A stretch of 63,440 nt of DNA from an uncultured bacterium (GTDB lineage: Bacteria > Krumholzibacteriota > Krumholzibacteriia > LZORAL124-64-63): contig CAIWHK010000037.1 of assembly GCA_903912525.1 (NCBI GenBank), forward strand, positions 1-63,440, written 5' to 3'. Shown here piece after piece: positions 55,294-63,440 of the stretch (position 1 is the first letter of the stretch; each line of letters starts with the position of its first letter). Under the pieces are notes generated by a model. That model was not told the origin of the DNA. It ran no database searches and saw nothing but the letters and a program-made list of their open reading frames with translations. The position numbers and the translations under genes are program-made.

Positions 55294-56462
55294 CAGTGGC
55301 TCCCACCGGGGGTGCTGCTGTCCGACGCCGCGGTCGCCGCCGGTGCCTGGCCGCCCTGTCCGCCCTGGCCGGGGGCGCCGGCGTTCATCGGCGCCACCTT
55401 GGCGCCGTCATACAGCTTCTGGTGCCCGGCGGTGACCACCTGCTGGCCCTCGGCCAGGCCGGCCAGGACCTCCACCGCATCGGCCATCCGCGTGCCCAGC
55501 TGCACCGGCGTGCGGGCCACGACTCCCGCAGGGGTGACCACGTAGACAAAGGTCTGCCCGGCGGTGACGAACACCGCGGGGCCGGGGACGGTCAGGGCCT
55601 CGGCCCGCTCGCCCAGCACCAGGGCCACCGAGGCCGACATGCCCGGGCGCATCAGCCGGCCCGCGTTGTCCACGTGCGCGACCACGCGTGCGCTGCGCGA
55701 CTGCTCGTCCAGCTGCGGTTCGATGATGGCGATCTTCCCCTCGATGACCTGACCCGCGTTGGCGGTCGTCTCGACGCGCACCGCAGCGCCCACGGCCAGG
55801 CGGCCGAGCAGGCGCTCGGGCACGGAGAACGTCAGCCGCAGGCGGTCGATCTGCGCCAGGTCGGTCAGCGTGGTGCCGGCGCGCACGAACGCGCCCGGGC
55901 TGACGCGGCGGATGCCCGCGGTGCCGGCGAACGGCGCGGTGACGCGCGTCTTGGCCAGGCGCGCTTTCGCCAGATCCAGGTTTGCCTCGGCCACCTTCAT
56001 CGCCGCGGTGGCGTCGTCCAGGTCCTGCGGCGCGCCGGCGCCCTGGTCGACCACCGAGCGCACGCGCTCGAACATTGCCCGGCTCTGGTCCCGCAGCGCC
56101 TCGGCGCGCTGGGCTTCGGCGGCCAGTTGCACGTCGTCCAGCCGCGCGATGAGCGCACCGGCGGCCACCTGGCCGCCCTCGGGGAACGGCAGGGCCCTGA
56201 CCACGCCATCGATCTCGGCGGCGACGTCCACGGACTCGCCGGCCTCGAGCGTGCCGACGGTGGTGAAACGGTCGGCCACCGAGCCGCGCGCGACGATCGC
56301 CGTCTCGACGGGCGTCGGTGGCGGCGTGAAGCCGCCGGCGGCCTTCTTCGCCTGGCAGCCGCCCGCAGCCGGCAACAGCAGCAGCGCCAGTCCCGTCGCT
56401 GTCAGGAACACCCGCGCATCGTGCGCGGCCTTCAGGTTCTTCTTCGCTGCCACCATCGTCAC
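55293..56462 (-). CDS. RND periplasmic adaptor (membrane fusion protein, AcrA-like)
   Basis: 389 residues. The N-terminal signal segment (LTATGLALLLLPAAGGC) has a possible lipobox (AGGC). The order is typical: beta-barrel/lipoyl hybrid start (PVETAIVARGSVADRFTTVGTLEAGESVDVAAEIDGVV), an alpha hairpin (about 115-175, ALRDQSRAMFERVRSVVDQGAGAPQDLDD), the second lipoyl half (KTRVTAPFAGTAGIRRVSPGAFV) and a C-terminal beta domain. The C-terminus is a Gly/Gln/Ala-rich tail. It bridges the pump and the TolC-like factor. It overlaps the TolC-like gene by four bases. Confidence 0.93.
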   Translation of the reverse strand: MTMVAAKKNLKAAHDARVFLTATGLALLLLPAAGGCQAKKAAGGFTPPPTPVETAIVARGSVADRFTTVGTLEAGESVDVAAEIDGVVRALPFPEGGQVAAGALIARLDDVQLAAEAQRAEALRDQSRAMFERVRSVVDQGAGAPQDLDDATAAMKVAEANLDLAKARLAKTRVTAPFAGTAGIRRVSPGAFVRAGTTLTDLAQIDRLRLTFSVPERLLGRLAVGAAVRVETTANAGQVIEGKIAIIEPQLDEQSRSARVVAHVDNAGRLMRPGMSASVALVLGERAEALTVPGPAVFVTAGQTFVYVVTPAGVVARTPVQLGTRMADAVEVLAGLAEGQQVVTAGHQKLYDGAKVAPMNAGAPGQGGQGGQAPAATAASDSSTPGGSH

Positions 56463-58060
56463 TCCTGTCCCGCGGCGGGCTGGTACCAGCCGCCGGTCAA
56501 TTGCGTCAGGGCGGCCGCGGCGCGCGCCGTGCGCACCAGGGCCTGCGAATAGCGTTGCTGCGCCCCGGCCAGGTCGGCCGCCAGGCGGACGACCTCGAAT
56601 GCCGTGCTGCGCCCGTTGCGGTACTCGATCATGCCGATCTCGACCTGGCGGATCGAGGCATCGACACCGGTGCGCGCCAGTTCCAGCCGCCGCGCACCGC
56701 GTTCCAGTTCGCGCTGCTGGGCGCGCACCTGTTCCTCGAGGTTGCGGCGGGCGCCCTCAAGCGTGTTTTCCGCGCGCGCCACCTCGGCGCGCCGCCGTGC
56801 CGCCTCGCCGCCGCCGGCGCGGCCCCCGATGGGCAGGCTGACCACCACGCCGGCGTTCCACCACGGGTAGTCGCGGTCGCGCACCTGCGCCCAGCCGGGG
56901 CCGAAACCGCCGGGCACGTCGTACCGCAGCGTGTCGGTCGACCCGGGGAAGACGATATCGCGCGGCGTGCCGGACAGGCCGTTGCCGCCGATGCCGCCGA
57001 ACAGGTCGACGCGCGGCCGGGCATCCCACTTTGCGCCGTCGGCGCGGGCGCGGGCGGCGCGGACCTGCTCATCCAGCGCCTGGAGGTCGGGGTTGTTGGC
57101 GCCGGCTGCCACCAGCAGCGCCTCGACCGGCAGGCTGCGCGGCGCCCGGGGCGGTTCATCGGCGGGCCGGAACCGGGGCTGGCCCGCGGACGGCCGGCGG
57201 CCCACCAGGCTGGCCAGGCGATCGGACCGCTGGTCCAGTTGTTCCTCGGCGTCCAGCACGCGCTGCTCCTGCTCGGCCAGGAAGCCCTCGGCGCTGGCCA
57301 CCTGGCTGGGGCCCACCAGACCGGCCTGCGCCCGCAGCCGAGCCTCGTCCAGGAAGACGCGCGCGCGGTCGCGGATCAGGACAGCCACGGCCAGGTCGCG
57401 CTCGCCGGCATACAGTTCCCAATAGCGCGCCTCGACTTCGGCCGCGACGGCCTGGCGGGTCGAGCGGCGCCTGGCGTCGGCCGCGGCCAGCCCACGTTCG
57501 GCCGCATGCAGGTCGGCGCCGGCGGCAGGGCCGAAGCCCTTCAGCAACGGCTGGCGCACGGTCAGCGAACCGAAGGTCTGGTACTGCGGCGACAGCGCGG
57601 CGTAGGTCGAGTTCGTGGTCGAGCGCACCGTCGACAGCGATGCCGTCAACTCGGTTCCGATCGGCAGCGACATGCGCGCGCCGGCCTCGATCTCGGTCGT
57701 CTCGTTGCGCAGGACCGGCGCGCCGGCGAACAACGACGCCGCCGGCTGGTCGTTGCCCGTCCGCGTGGCGCTGCCGAACAGCTCGGGGTCGAACGCGCCG
57801 CGCTCGCTGCGCAGCGACGCCGCCGCGGCGGCGTAGTCGGCCTCGGCCAGGCGGGCGGCTATGGCCTGCCCGCCGGCTTCGGCCAGCATGGTCGCCAGCG
57901 TCACCGGTTCGCCGGGCATCGTCGCCAGGACGGCGGCCAGCGTGCTGTCCGGGCCGGTGGCCGCGGGCATGGCCACGGCTGTTCCGGCTGCCGCCAGCGC
58001 CAGGGCGGTAAACACAGTCGTCAGGGCGGCGCAGCTGCGCCGCAGGCTTGTTGAGGCCAT
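56459..58060 (-). CDS. TolC-family outer-membrane efflux protein
   Basis: 533 residues with a signal peptide (TVFTALALAAAGTAVAMPAA). Two OEP repeats are seen: the first has ARYWELYAGERDLAVAVLIRDRARVFLDEARLRAQAGLVGPSQVASAEGF, the second ARAENTLEGARRNLEEQVRAQQRELERGARRLELARTGVDASIRQVEIGMIEYRNGRSTAFEVV, each a long helical hairpin. Between them lies the beta portion (TELTASLSTVRSTTNSTYAA, VVVSLPIGGRAGGG). It forms the outer-membrane exit duct of this pump. It is the first gene of the operon, possibly from an extended -10 (TGCTAGATT, 58125-58117). Confidence 0.92.
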   Translation of the reverse strand: MASTSLRRSCAALTTVFTALALAAAGTAVAMPAATGPDSTLAAVLATMPGEPVTLATMLAEAGGQAIAARLAEADYAAAAASLRSERGAFDPELFGSATRTGNDQPAASLFAGAPVLRNETTEIEAGARMSLPIGTELTASLSTVRSTTNSTYAALSPQYQTFGSLTVRQPLLKGFGPAAGADLHAAERGLAAADARRRSTRQAVAAEVEARYWELYAGERDLAVAVLIRDRARVFLDEARLRAQAGLVGPSQVASAEGFLAEQEQRVLDAEEQLDQRSDRLASLVGRRPSAGQPRFRPADEPPRAPRSLPVEALLVAAGANNPDLQALDEQVRAARARADGAKWDARPRVDLFGGIGGNGLSGTPRDIVFPGSTDTLRYDVPGGFGPGWAQVRDRDYPWWNAGVVVSLPIGGRAGGGEAARRRAEVARAENTLEGARRNLEEQVRAQQRELERGARRLELARTGVDASIRQVEIGMIEYRNGRSTAFEVVRLAADLAGAQQRYSQALVRTARAAAALTQLTGGWYQPAAGQE

Positions 58061-58242
58061 TCCCCGGAAACCTCTCGCCGGAAGGAACTGGATCTGCGGT
58101 CATTGGGAGCCTGCGCAATCTAGCACACGGGGACCGAAATCGCCCCTTCGGTGGACGCCCGTCCGTCGAGGCCCCAGAATGGGGGGCGGCGTCCGCCGGA
58201 CGTCCCTTGCCTTGCCACCGGCCGAGCCCCCGGAGAGAGATC

Positions 58243-59130
58243 GTGCCGACCAGCAACTCCCGCCGCGCCACCTGGTGCGCCCTTGGCGCGGTCGGCATCT
58301 GGTCGACCGTCGCGACGGCGTTCAAGCTGGCGCTGCGCGACCTGGACACGTACCAGCTGCTGCTGGTGGCGGATGTGGTCTCGCTGCTGTGCCTGGGTGG
58401 CGTGCTGGCCTGGCAGCGGCGTCCTCGCGCGCCGTTCGCGATTGCGGCCGGCGACCGCTGGCGGGCCCTGGCCCTGGGCGCGCTCAATCCGTTCGCCTAT
58501 TACCTGGTGCTGTTCGCGGCCTACGACCGCCTGCCCGCGCAGGTGGCCCAGCCCCTCAACTACACGTGGGCCCTGACGCTGTCGTGGCTGGCGATCCCGC
58601 TGCTGAAGCAGAAGCCGCGGCCGCGGGTCCTGGTCGCGGGCCTCGTCTGCTACGCCGGCGTGGTGCTGATCGCGACGGGGGGGCGCGCGCCGGGCCACGG
58701 CACGGCCGACCCGCTCGGGGTGGGGCTGGCGCTGGGCAGCACCGTGCTGTGGGCGCTGTACTGGCTGGTCAACGCGCGCTCGCGGCTGGATCCCGTGGTC
58801 GGCCTGTGGTGGAATTTCGCCGGCGCCCTGCCGCTGTGCGCGGCGACGGTCGCGTTGCGGTCGTCGTTCGCAATGCCGGCGCGCGGCCTGCTGGGCGGCG
58901 CCTACGTGGGCGCCTTCGAGATGGGCTTCACGTTCGTCCTCTGGCTGAGCGCCCTGCGCCTGGCGCCGAGCGCCGCGCGCATCGCCAACCTCATCTTCCT
59001 GTCGCCGTTGCTGTCGCTCGTCCTGATCAACTTCGTGCTGCACGAGCCGGTCCGCCTGACGACCGTGGGCGGGCTGGCGCTGATCATCGCCGGCCTGTGG
59101 TGGCAGCGGAACGAAGGCGCGGCGGCCTGA
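58243..59130 (+). CDS. EamA/DMT-family transporter
   Basis: 295 residues, ten predicted spans in two EamA repeats (WCALGAVGIWSTVATAFKLALRDLDTYQLLLVADVV and GVGLALGSTVLWALYWLVNARSRLDPVVGLWWNFAGALPL). ATLLWG/W-S-T-V-A-T and the late ARIANLIFLSPLLSLVLINFVLHEPV match the drug/metabolite exporter fold. The GTG start at 58243 has GGAGAGAG just upstream. The substrate is unknown. It is divergent from the RND operon and 94 bases before lepB. Confidence 0.88.
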   Translation: MPTSNSRRATWCALGAVGIWSTVATAFKLALRDLDTYQLLLVADVVSLLCLGGVLAWQRRPRAPFAIAAGDRWRALALGALNPFAYYLVLFAAYDRLPAQVAQPLNYTWALTLSWLAIPLLKQKPRPRVLVAGLVCYAGVVLIATGGRAPGHGTADPLGVGLALGSTVLWALYWLVNARSRLDPVVGLWWNFAGALPLCAATVALRSSFAMPARGLLGGAYVGAFEMGFTFVLWLSALRLAPSAARIANLIFLSPLLSLVLINFVLHEPVRLTTVGGLALIIAGLWWQRNEGAAA

Positions 59131-59224
59131 GCAGGGAACCCGGGGCGGGTCGCCGGCGTAGAAACGGATCACGTTCTCCTGCAGCCGACCCGGTCCCGGC
59201 ACAACGCCGAAAGGACGCCTCCTG

Positions 59225-59935
59225 ATGACCAAGAGCTTCCCGGTGACCCAGCTCCGACGCTTCGCCGCCTGGCTCCGCCGCAGCGGCACCATGTCGCTGG
59301 TCCTGATGCTGACGGCGTTGATGGGATTCCGCTCGGCAGTGGCCGACTGGCATGACGTGCCGAGCGGTTCGATGATCCCGACGCTGCTGATCGGCGACCG
59401 CATCGTCGTCGACAAGCTGGCCTACGACGTGAAGGTCCCGTTCACCGGGCTGGTGATGACCACGCGCGGGCAACCGGCGCGCGGTGACATCGTCACCTGC
59501 AAGTCGCCGGCCGACGGACGCCGCCTGGTCAAGCGCATCGTGGGCCTGCCGGGCGACGTCATTTCGCTGCGCGCGAACCGCCTGACCGTCAACGGCGCCG
59601 ACGTGGCCTACGACCCGGCCGACGAAGCGGCGCTGCGGCAGATGGTCGGCGCCGACGCCGCCACCTGGACGTTCCTGACCGAGGGCCTGCCGGACCACCC
59701 GCACATCGTCGCGCTCAGTGGCGGCGGGCGCCGCCCGGACCTGCGCGAGTTCCAGGTGCCGGCCGGGAAGTACTTCCTGATGGGGGACAACCGCGACCAG
59801 AGCGCCGATTCGCGCTGGTTCGGCTTCGTCGAGAGGAAGGCGATTGCCGGCCGCGTGATCGGGCTGGCGGGTTCGCTGGACACGAAGCAGCACTTCCGCC
59901 CGCGTTGGGAGCGGTTCTGCCGCGGCGTGGCCTGA
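59225..59935 (+). CDS. lepB: Signal peptidase I
   Basis: 236 residues, one N-terminal span (SLVLMLTALMGFRSAVADW). The catalytic Ser49 lies in VPSGSMIPTLLIGDRIVVDK and the general base Lys103 in LVKRIVGLPGD; FLMGDNRDQSADSRWFG is box E. It cleaves signal peptides from the many exported proteins seen here. An insert of about 40 residues (ADEAALRQMVGADAATWTFLTEGLPDHPHIVALSGG) sits between the boxes, as in other Gram-negative LepB. Confidence 0.95.
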   Translation: MTKSFPVTQLRRFAAWLRRSGTMSLVLMLTALMGFRSAVADWHDVPSGSMIPTLLIGDRIVVDKLAYDVKVPFTGLVMTTRGQPARGDIVTCKSPADGRRLVKRIVGLPGDVISLRANRLTVNGADVAYDPADEAALRQMVGADAATWTFLTEGLPDHPHIVALSGGGRRPDLREFQVPAGKYFLMGDNRDQSADSRWFGFVERKAIAGRVIGLAGSLDTKQHFRPRWERFCRGVA

Positions 59936-59955
59936 CGCTTTACATGACGGACAAC

Positions 59956-59994
59956 AGGGCGGCCGCGGGCTACATCGGCTCGCCGGGCCGCCCT
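59956..59994. terminator. Possible shared terminator hairpin between lepB and the lysine-dehydrogenase-like gene
   Basis: AGGGCGGC (59956-59963) pairs with GCCGCCCT (59987-59994) with a 23-base loop, followed by tccgttt on the plus strand. It overlaps the last codons of the convergent gene, so it can only be a terminator in the lepB direction. Confidence 0.4.
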
Positions 59995-61139
59995 TCCGTT
60001 TCCACGAGGTCGATGCCGCGCGCGCGCAACTCGTCGGCCATCTCCTGTCCCGGCACGATGAGCTCCTGGCAGCAGGCGCCCACGGCGCCGAGCCGGCCCG
60101 AGGCCAGCATCCGCGCGATGATCGCCGCCGGGAACCCCGTCATGCGCGTCATCGCCGACAGGCCGGTGGCATCGTCGTGGCGGTCGATGATCCGCACGGC
60201 CAGGCGCTTCGGCTGGCCCGCCGCGTCCCAGCCCTCGGCCACGACCAGTACCAGCACGGCATCGGGTCCGGGCAGATCCAGCGCCACCTTCAGCCGGTTG
60301 GCGAGCATCTGCCGGGGGCTCACCTCGCCGCCGGGGAACGCCAGGGGGCGCGCGTCGGTCAAGCCGAGTTCGTGCAGCAGGCGGAACTGTGCGCAGTGGC
60401 CCTTGTAGCGGATCGTCTTGTAGTCCAGGTCGGGCACGCGCCCGGCCAGCGTCTGCGGCAGCGTCGAGGTGCCGCCGCTGGTCTGGAACGCCTCGAGCTC
60501 GCCGAACGGCTCGGGGAACGTGAGGGTCTCGAGCTCAGTGAGCGAGGGCACCGTGTCGAGCTTGCCGCCGCGGATGACCACCGCGGGTTCGATGTACTCG
60601 TTGATCAGCCCCTCGACCGAGAACACGATCTTGTAGTTCATCGGCGGCCGCGGCTGCAGGGGCAGGCCACCCACGCGCAGGCGCAGCGACGAGACCTTCG
60701 CCAGGCGCGTCGTCAGCCAGTAGCCGAGGATGCCGGCCAGGCCCGGCGCCAGGCCGCAGTCGGGCACCACGGCCACGCCCATCTGGCGCGCGCGGCCGTC
60801 CAGGGCGAACTCGCGCGCCACGACGTCGTTGTTGCCGCCGAGGTCCAGGAAGTGTGCCTTGTTCTCGATGGCCTGCGCCGCCAGCGGCGCGTTGTACCAG
60901 TAGTTGACGGCGCTGATGACGACGTCGGCGTCCTTCATCAACGGGGCCAGGAAGGCCTGGTCCTGCACGTAGCCGGGGCAGCAGCGCAGGCGCGGGTCGC
61001 CGAACCGGGCGCCGAGGCGCTCGAGCGAGTCGGCGTCCGAATCGACGGCGCACAGGGCCGTCGTGTCGGGAGCTTGCCGCAGCAGGTCATGGGCGATGGC
61101 CGTGCCCTGCAGGCCGGCCCCGAGCAGCAGGTACTTCAT
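59970..61139 (-). CDS. Saccharopine dehydrogenase-family protein, probable L-lysine 6-dehydrogenase type
   Basis: 389 residues. An N-terminal Rossmann fold (MKYLLLGAGLQGTAIAHDLL, GxGxxG) is followed by DVVISAVNYWYNAPLAAQAIENKAHFLDLGGN and VPDCGLAPGLAGILG. The catalytic domain has LRVGGLPLQPRPPMNYKIVFSVEGLINEYIEPAVVIRGGK and EAFQTSGGTSTLPQTL. These match the lysine-6-dehydrogenase branch (LysDH of Geobacillus) more than the bacterial carboxynorspermidine synthase. ATG 61139 has GGAGA upstream; the longer upstream frame is unsupported. It should oxidise lysine or a related amine. Confidence 0.85.
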   Translation of the reverse strand: MKYLLLGAGLQGTAIAHDLLRQAPDTTALCAVDSDADSLERLGARFGDPRLRCCPGYVQDQAFLAPLMKDADVVISAVNYWYNAPLAAQAIENKAHFLDLGGNNDVVAREFALDGRARQMGVAVVPDCGLAPGLAGILGYWLTTRLAKVSSLRLRVGGLPLQPRPPMNYKIVFSVEGLINEYIEPAVVIRGGKLDTVPSLTELETLTFPEPFGELEAFQTSGGTSTLPQTLAGRVPDLDYKTIRYKGHCAQFRLLHELGLTDARPLAFPGGEVSPRQMLANRLKVALDLPGPDAVLVLVVAEGWDAAGQPKRLAVRIIDRHDDATGLSAMTRMTGFPAAIIARMLASGRLGAVGACCQELIVPGQEMADELRARGIDLVETEGRPGEPM

Positions 61140-61193
61140 CGTGGTCTCCGGGGGCGCGTTTCGGGTGGGGGAGCCGCTCCTCGTCACCCTGCC

Positions 61194-61222
61194 ATGATAA
61201 GCGTCCGCAGGGCGCCGGTCAC
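61194..61222 (-). promoter_or_regulatory. Candidate promoter of the lysine-dehydrogenase-like gene
   Basis: Minus strand GTGACC (61222-61217), 17 bases, TATCAT (61199-61194), 55 bases upstream of ATG 61139. The -35 is a partial match (4 of 6). Confidence 0.4.
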
Positions 61223-61268
61223 CTTCCATCCGGATCCCGGGGCGGGCTGCCTCGCCCTGCCGGGGCGG

Positions 61269-61297
61269 TTGACCGTCCGCGGGGCCGGGGCTACTAT
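61269..61297 (+). promoter_or_regulatory. Sigma-70-type promoter of the fumarase genes
   Basis: TTGACC (61269-61274), 17 bases, TACTAT (61292-61297). It gives a leader of about 97 bases that contains the heptamer repeat. Confidence 0.65.
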
Positions 61298-61304
61298 CGG
61301 GCGG

Positions 61305-61348
61305 GGCCCAAGGCCCAAGGCCCAAGGTCCAAGGCCCCAAGGACCCAG
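61305..61348 (+). repeat. Degenerate GGCCCAA heptamer repeat
   Basis: Three exact GGCCCAA units (61305, 61312, 61319) then GGTCCAA, GGCCCCAA and GGACCCAG, decaying into GGGCTCCAGGGCCCC. It lies in the fumarase leader just before the start and is low in complexity, probably from slippage. Confidence 0.8.
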
Positions 61349-61400
61349 GGCTCCAGGGCCCCGGTCCCCATCCGTGCCATCACCGCCAAGGAGCGCGCCC

Positions 61401-62291
61401 ATGGACGCCAAGGTGCTGCAGAAGAACCTGCTCGAACTGATCCGCCGCACATCGGTCGAGCTGCCGAGCGACGTCGTGCGCGCGATCGAGGCGGGCGCCC
61501 GCAAGGAAGCCGCGGGCTCGAACGCCAAGTACGCGTTCGACGTGATCCGCGAGAACATCGGGATGGCCAAGGTGAAGTCCCAGCCGCTGTGCCAGGACAC
61601 CGGGACCATCATCGTCTACGCAGACCTGCCCGGTTGGTGCGACGAGAAGACGTTCCGCAAGGCGTACGAGAAGGCGACCGCCGAGGCCACGAAGGTGGGC
61701 TACCTCAGGCAGAACTCGGTCGACGCGATCACCGGCGCCAACTCGGGTGACAACCTCGGACCGGGTTCGCCGTCGTTCCATTTCCACCAGGCGTCGGGCA
61801 AGGCGCTGACGGTGCGCATGATGCTCAAGGGCGGCGGCTGCGAGAACGTGAGCACGCAGTACAGCCTGCCCGATTCCCGCCTCGGAGCCGGCCGCGACCT
61901 CGAAGGCGTGCGGCGCTGCATCCTGGACAGCGCCCTGCAGGCGCAGGGCAAGGGCTGCGGCCCCGGCATCCTGGGTGTCTGCGTCGGCGGCGACCGCGGC
62001 ACCGGTTACATCGCGGCCAAGGAAACGCTCTTCCGCGAGATGGATGACGTGAACGAGGATCCGCGCCTGGCCAAGCTGGAAAAAAGGATCCTGAAGGAAG
62101 CGAATGGGCTGGGCGTCGGGCCGATGGGCTTCGGCGGCGCCACTACGCTGATGGGCGTGAAGATCACGCATCGCAATCGCGTGCCCGCCTCGTTCTTCGT
62201 CTCTGTTGCCTATATGTGCTGGGCCTTCCGGCGCAACGGGTTCGTGCTTTCGGAGGGCGGGCGCATCTCGCGCTGGCTCTACGCGTCCTAG
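61401..62291 (+). CDS. Class I fumarate hydratase, alpha subunit
   Basis: 296 residues, the N-terminal half of the iron-sulfur class I fumarase/tartrate dehydratase family. Cluster cysteines are seen in PLCQDTGTIIVY, GGGCENVSTQY and GCGPGILGVCVGGDRG. The segment LGVGPMGFGGATTLMGVKI is conserved. It interconverts fumarate and malate in the TCA cycle; L-tartrate dehydratase is possible but less likely for a solitary pair. ATG 61401 has AAGGAG upstream. It is followed 12 bases later by the beta subunit. Confidence 0.92.
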   Translation: MDAKVLQKNLLELIRRTSVELPSDVVRAIEAGARKEAAGSNAKYAFDVIRENIGMAKVKSQPLCQDTGTIIVYADLPGWCDEKTFRKAYEKATAEATKVGYLRQNSVDAITGANSGDNLGPGSPSFHFHQASGKALTVRMMLKGGGCENVSTQYSLPDSRLGAGRDLEGVRRCILDSALQAQGKGCGPGILGVCVGGDRGTGYIAAKETLFREMDDVNEDPRLAKLEKRILKEANGLGVGPMGFGGATTLMGVKITHRNRVPASFFVSVAYMCWAFRRNGFVLSEGGRISRWLYAS

Positions 62292-62303
62292 GAGGCTGGA
62301 GTC

Positions 62304-62870
62304 ATGCTGCTGGAAGCCCCGTTCACCGAAGCGAAAATCCGCGCGCTGCGCGTCGGCGACATGGTCGAGATCACCGGCGTGATCTTCACCGGCCGCGATG
62401 CCGTGCACAAGTACCTGCACGACGGCGGCAAGCCGCCGGTGGACCTGCGGGACAGTATCATTTACCACTGTGGGCCCGTGGTGGTGAAGGAAGACGGCAA
62501 GTGGGTGGTCAAGGCCGCGGGCCCGACGACGAGCGCCCGTGAGGAACCCTACCAGGGCCCGTTGATGGAGCAGTACGGAATCCGCGCCGTCATCGGCAAG
62601 GGCGGCATGGGCCCCAAGACGCTGCAGTACTGCCAGAAGGTGGGCGCGGTGTATCTGCACGCGATCGGCGGCGCCGCGCAGGTCCTGGCCGAGCGCGTCG
62701 TCGCGGTCAAGGGCGTCCACTTTGCCGAAAAGTTCGGTTCACCGGAGGCGATCTGGGAGTTCCAGGTCGATCGCTTCCCGGCCGTGGTGACGATGGACTC
62801 GCACGGCCAGTCGCTGCACGCCCAGGTGCTGGAGGCGTCCAGCGGGAAACTCAAACAGCTGCTCGGCTGA
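62304..62870 (+). CDS. Class I fumarate hydratase, beta subunit
   Basis: 188 residues, the C-terminal half of class I fumarase as a separate subunit. KIRALRVGDMVEITGVIFTGRDAVHKYL, IIYHCGPVVVKEDGKWVVKAAGPTTSAREEPY, IGKGGMGPKTLQYCQKVGAVYLHAIGGAA and VDRFPAVVTMDSHGQSLH are family-conserved. AGGAGG upstream places the start at ATG 62304. Works with the alpha subunit. Confidence 0.93.
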   Translation: MLLEAPFTEAKIRALRVGDMVEITGVIFTGRDAVHKYLHDGGKPPVDLRDSIIYHCGPVVVKEDGKWVVKAAGPTTSAREEPYQGPLMEQYGIRAVIGKGGMGPKTLQYCQKVGAVYLHAIGGAAQVLAERVVAVKGVHFAEKFGSPEAIWEFQVDRFPAVVTMDSHGQSLHAQVLEASSGKLKQLLG

Positions 62871-62877
62871 CGGGAGA

Positions 62878-63440
62878 ATGTCCTTGCAACTGGATCCGCA
62901 TGTGGTGGAGCCCGGCGTACGCTCGGGTGTCCTGTCGGTCGGCGGTGTGCTGAACATCCTGTACCTGCGTCGGGCCGTGGTGCTCGGCGTCACCGCGCTG
63001 GGACTTGTCGCGGGTATCGCCTACGGCATCGTCGTCAAGCCGCTCTACCGCGCCACGGCGCAGGTGCGGCCGGGTATCGTGGCCTACAACGCCGAGGGTG
63101 GTCCGATCCGCGAGACCGCACTCGAGGATATCGTCGGCTGGTTCGACAAGCGTCTGTACTGGCGCGAATTCCAGTCGGCGACGGAATTCACCGGTCTGCG
63201 CGTGGCGCCTGTCATCGATGCGGAGTTCGTGCCCAGCCTCAATTTCGTGCAGGGCGGCGACGTCATCACGCTGACCAACCTCTCGCGCAGTCCCGAACGG
63301 GCGCGCGACGTGCTGGACCGCAGTATTCAGGTGTACAACCAGCAGGCGCGTCTGGACTCGCTGGGCAGCAGCCTGCATCTGACGGCGCGCGGCGCGCAGC
63401 TGCGCATGGATCGTCTCACGCAGAACATGTCGCGTCTGGA
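62878..63440 (+). CDS. Wzz/chain-length-determinant family protein, 3' partial
   Basis: At least 187 residues, open to the window end. An N-terminal cytoplasmic leader (DPHVVEPGVRSGVLSVGGVLNILYLRR), a membrane span (AVVLGVTALGLVAGIAYGIVV), then a periplasmic region starting KPLYRATAQVRPGIVAYNAEGGPIRET with FVPSLNFVQGGDVITLTNLSRSPERARDVLDRSIQVYNQQARLDSLG, which is the Wzz topology and motif style (KPxYxATA, P104-like region). It sets polysaccharide chain length. GGGAG lies too close to ATG 62878 (1 base) but 7 bases from TTG 62884, so TTG may be the real start. Confidence 0.78.
   Translation, partial: MSLQLDPHVVEPGVRSGVLSVGGVLNILYLRRAVVLGVTALGLVAGIAYGIVVKPLYRATAQVRPGIVAYNAEGGPIRETALEDIVGWFDKRLYWREFQSATEFTGLRVAPVIDAEFVPSLNFVQGGDVITLTNLSRSPERARDVLDRSIQVYNQQARLDSLGSSLHLTARGAQLRMDRLTQNMSRL

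Overview
The window is a very GC-rich (roughly 70% by eye), densely coded bacterial chromosome segment with about 58 supportable protein genes and no rRNA, tRNA, CRISPR array, transposase or prophage. The cell is Gram-negative: it has a TolC-like factor with an RND pump, O-antigen ligase and Wzz-like proteins, heptosyltransferase-type GT9 and outer-membrane-type barrels. A secreted beta-propeller protein ends in a FlgD-like module with the motif NTPNPFNPSTTI, a hallmark of FCB-superphylum genomes. Together with class II (B12) ribonucleotide reductase, ThyX, the futalosine menaquinone enzyme MqnD and a selenoprotein, this suggests an uncultured high-GC FCB-type lineage (Eisenbacteria- or Krumholzibacteria-like). 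That placement is inference.

Layout. 2-5785 (+): leucine-catabolism genes (MCC carboxyltransferase, methylglutaconyl-CoA hydratase, biotin carboxylase, biotin carrier), then an HDOD protein and an LMW-phosphatase/ArsC-like protein. 5786-9330: nrdJ behind a ~0.5 kb non-coding leader. 9455-15869: RCC1-repeat exported protein, glutathione peroxidase, DUF819 permease, small barrel, UMF1 transporter, pentapeptide protein. 15882-24537: metal permease with HMA tail, FapA/DUF342 protein, second HDOD protein, ThrE exporter, POT transporter, membrane protein. 24710-28490: ECF sigma, anti-sigma-like and DUF4097 operon, then a secreted DUF642-like gene flanked by two related large palindromes. 28488-32973 (-): ACE-type M2 peptidase, and an acidic protein / agmatinase / deoxyhypusine-synthase-like cluster with a 32-bp tandem repeat and an intricate fold over the agmatinase start. 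33178-35924: SET-domain protein, mqnD, secreted anchored protein. 36104-48722 (+): a tightly coupled envelope cluster of TPR protein, GT9, GT4, NamZ, a MurU-AmgK fusion, O-antigen ligase, MalQ, MFS, EEP lipoprotein and RlmI. 48745-52104 (-): a UGA-containing thioredoxin-fold selenoprotein, thyX, hutU. 52177-58060 (-): tripartite RND pump. 58243-63440: EamA transporter, signal peptidase I, lysine-6-dehydrogenase-like enzyme, two-subunit fumarase, and the start of a Wzz-type gene.

Most notable. (1) A selenoprotein gene at 48745-49092: UGA lies in frame in a U-T-S-C redox motif, followed by a bacterial-SECIS-like hairpin; conventional gene calling would keep only its last 66 codons. (2) A compact N-acetylmuramate salvage module, NamZ overlapping a one-piece MurU-AmgK fusion, with no visible export signal on NamZ. 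(3) A mutually exclusive RNA fold over the agmatinase start beside a bacterial deoxyhypusine-synthase homologue. (4) Dispersed palindromes sharing a conserved core but with copy-specific, self-complementary arms. (5) Methylcrotonyl-CoA carboxylase alpha split into two same-frame genes by one TAG.

Most neighbours overlap by 1-34 bases, so translational coupling is the rule. Recognisable promoters are sigma-70-like (TTGACN - 16/17 - TACAAT/TACTAT), and alternative starts (GTG, TTG) backed by good Shine-Dalgarno sites are common.
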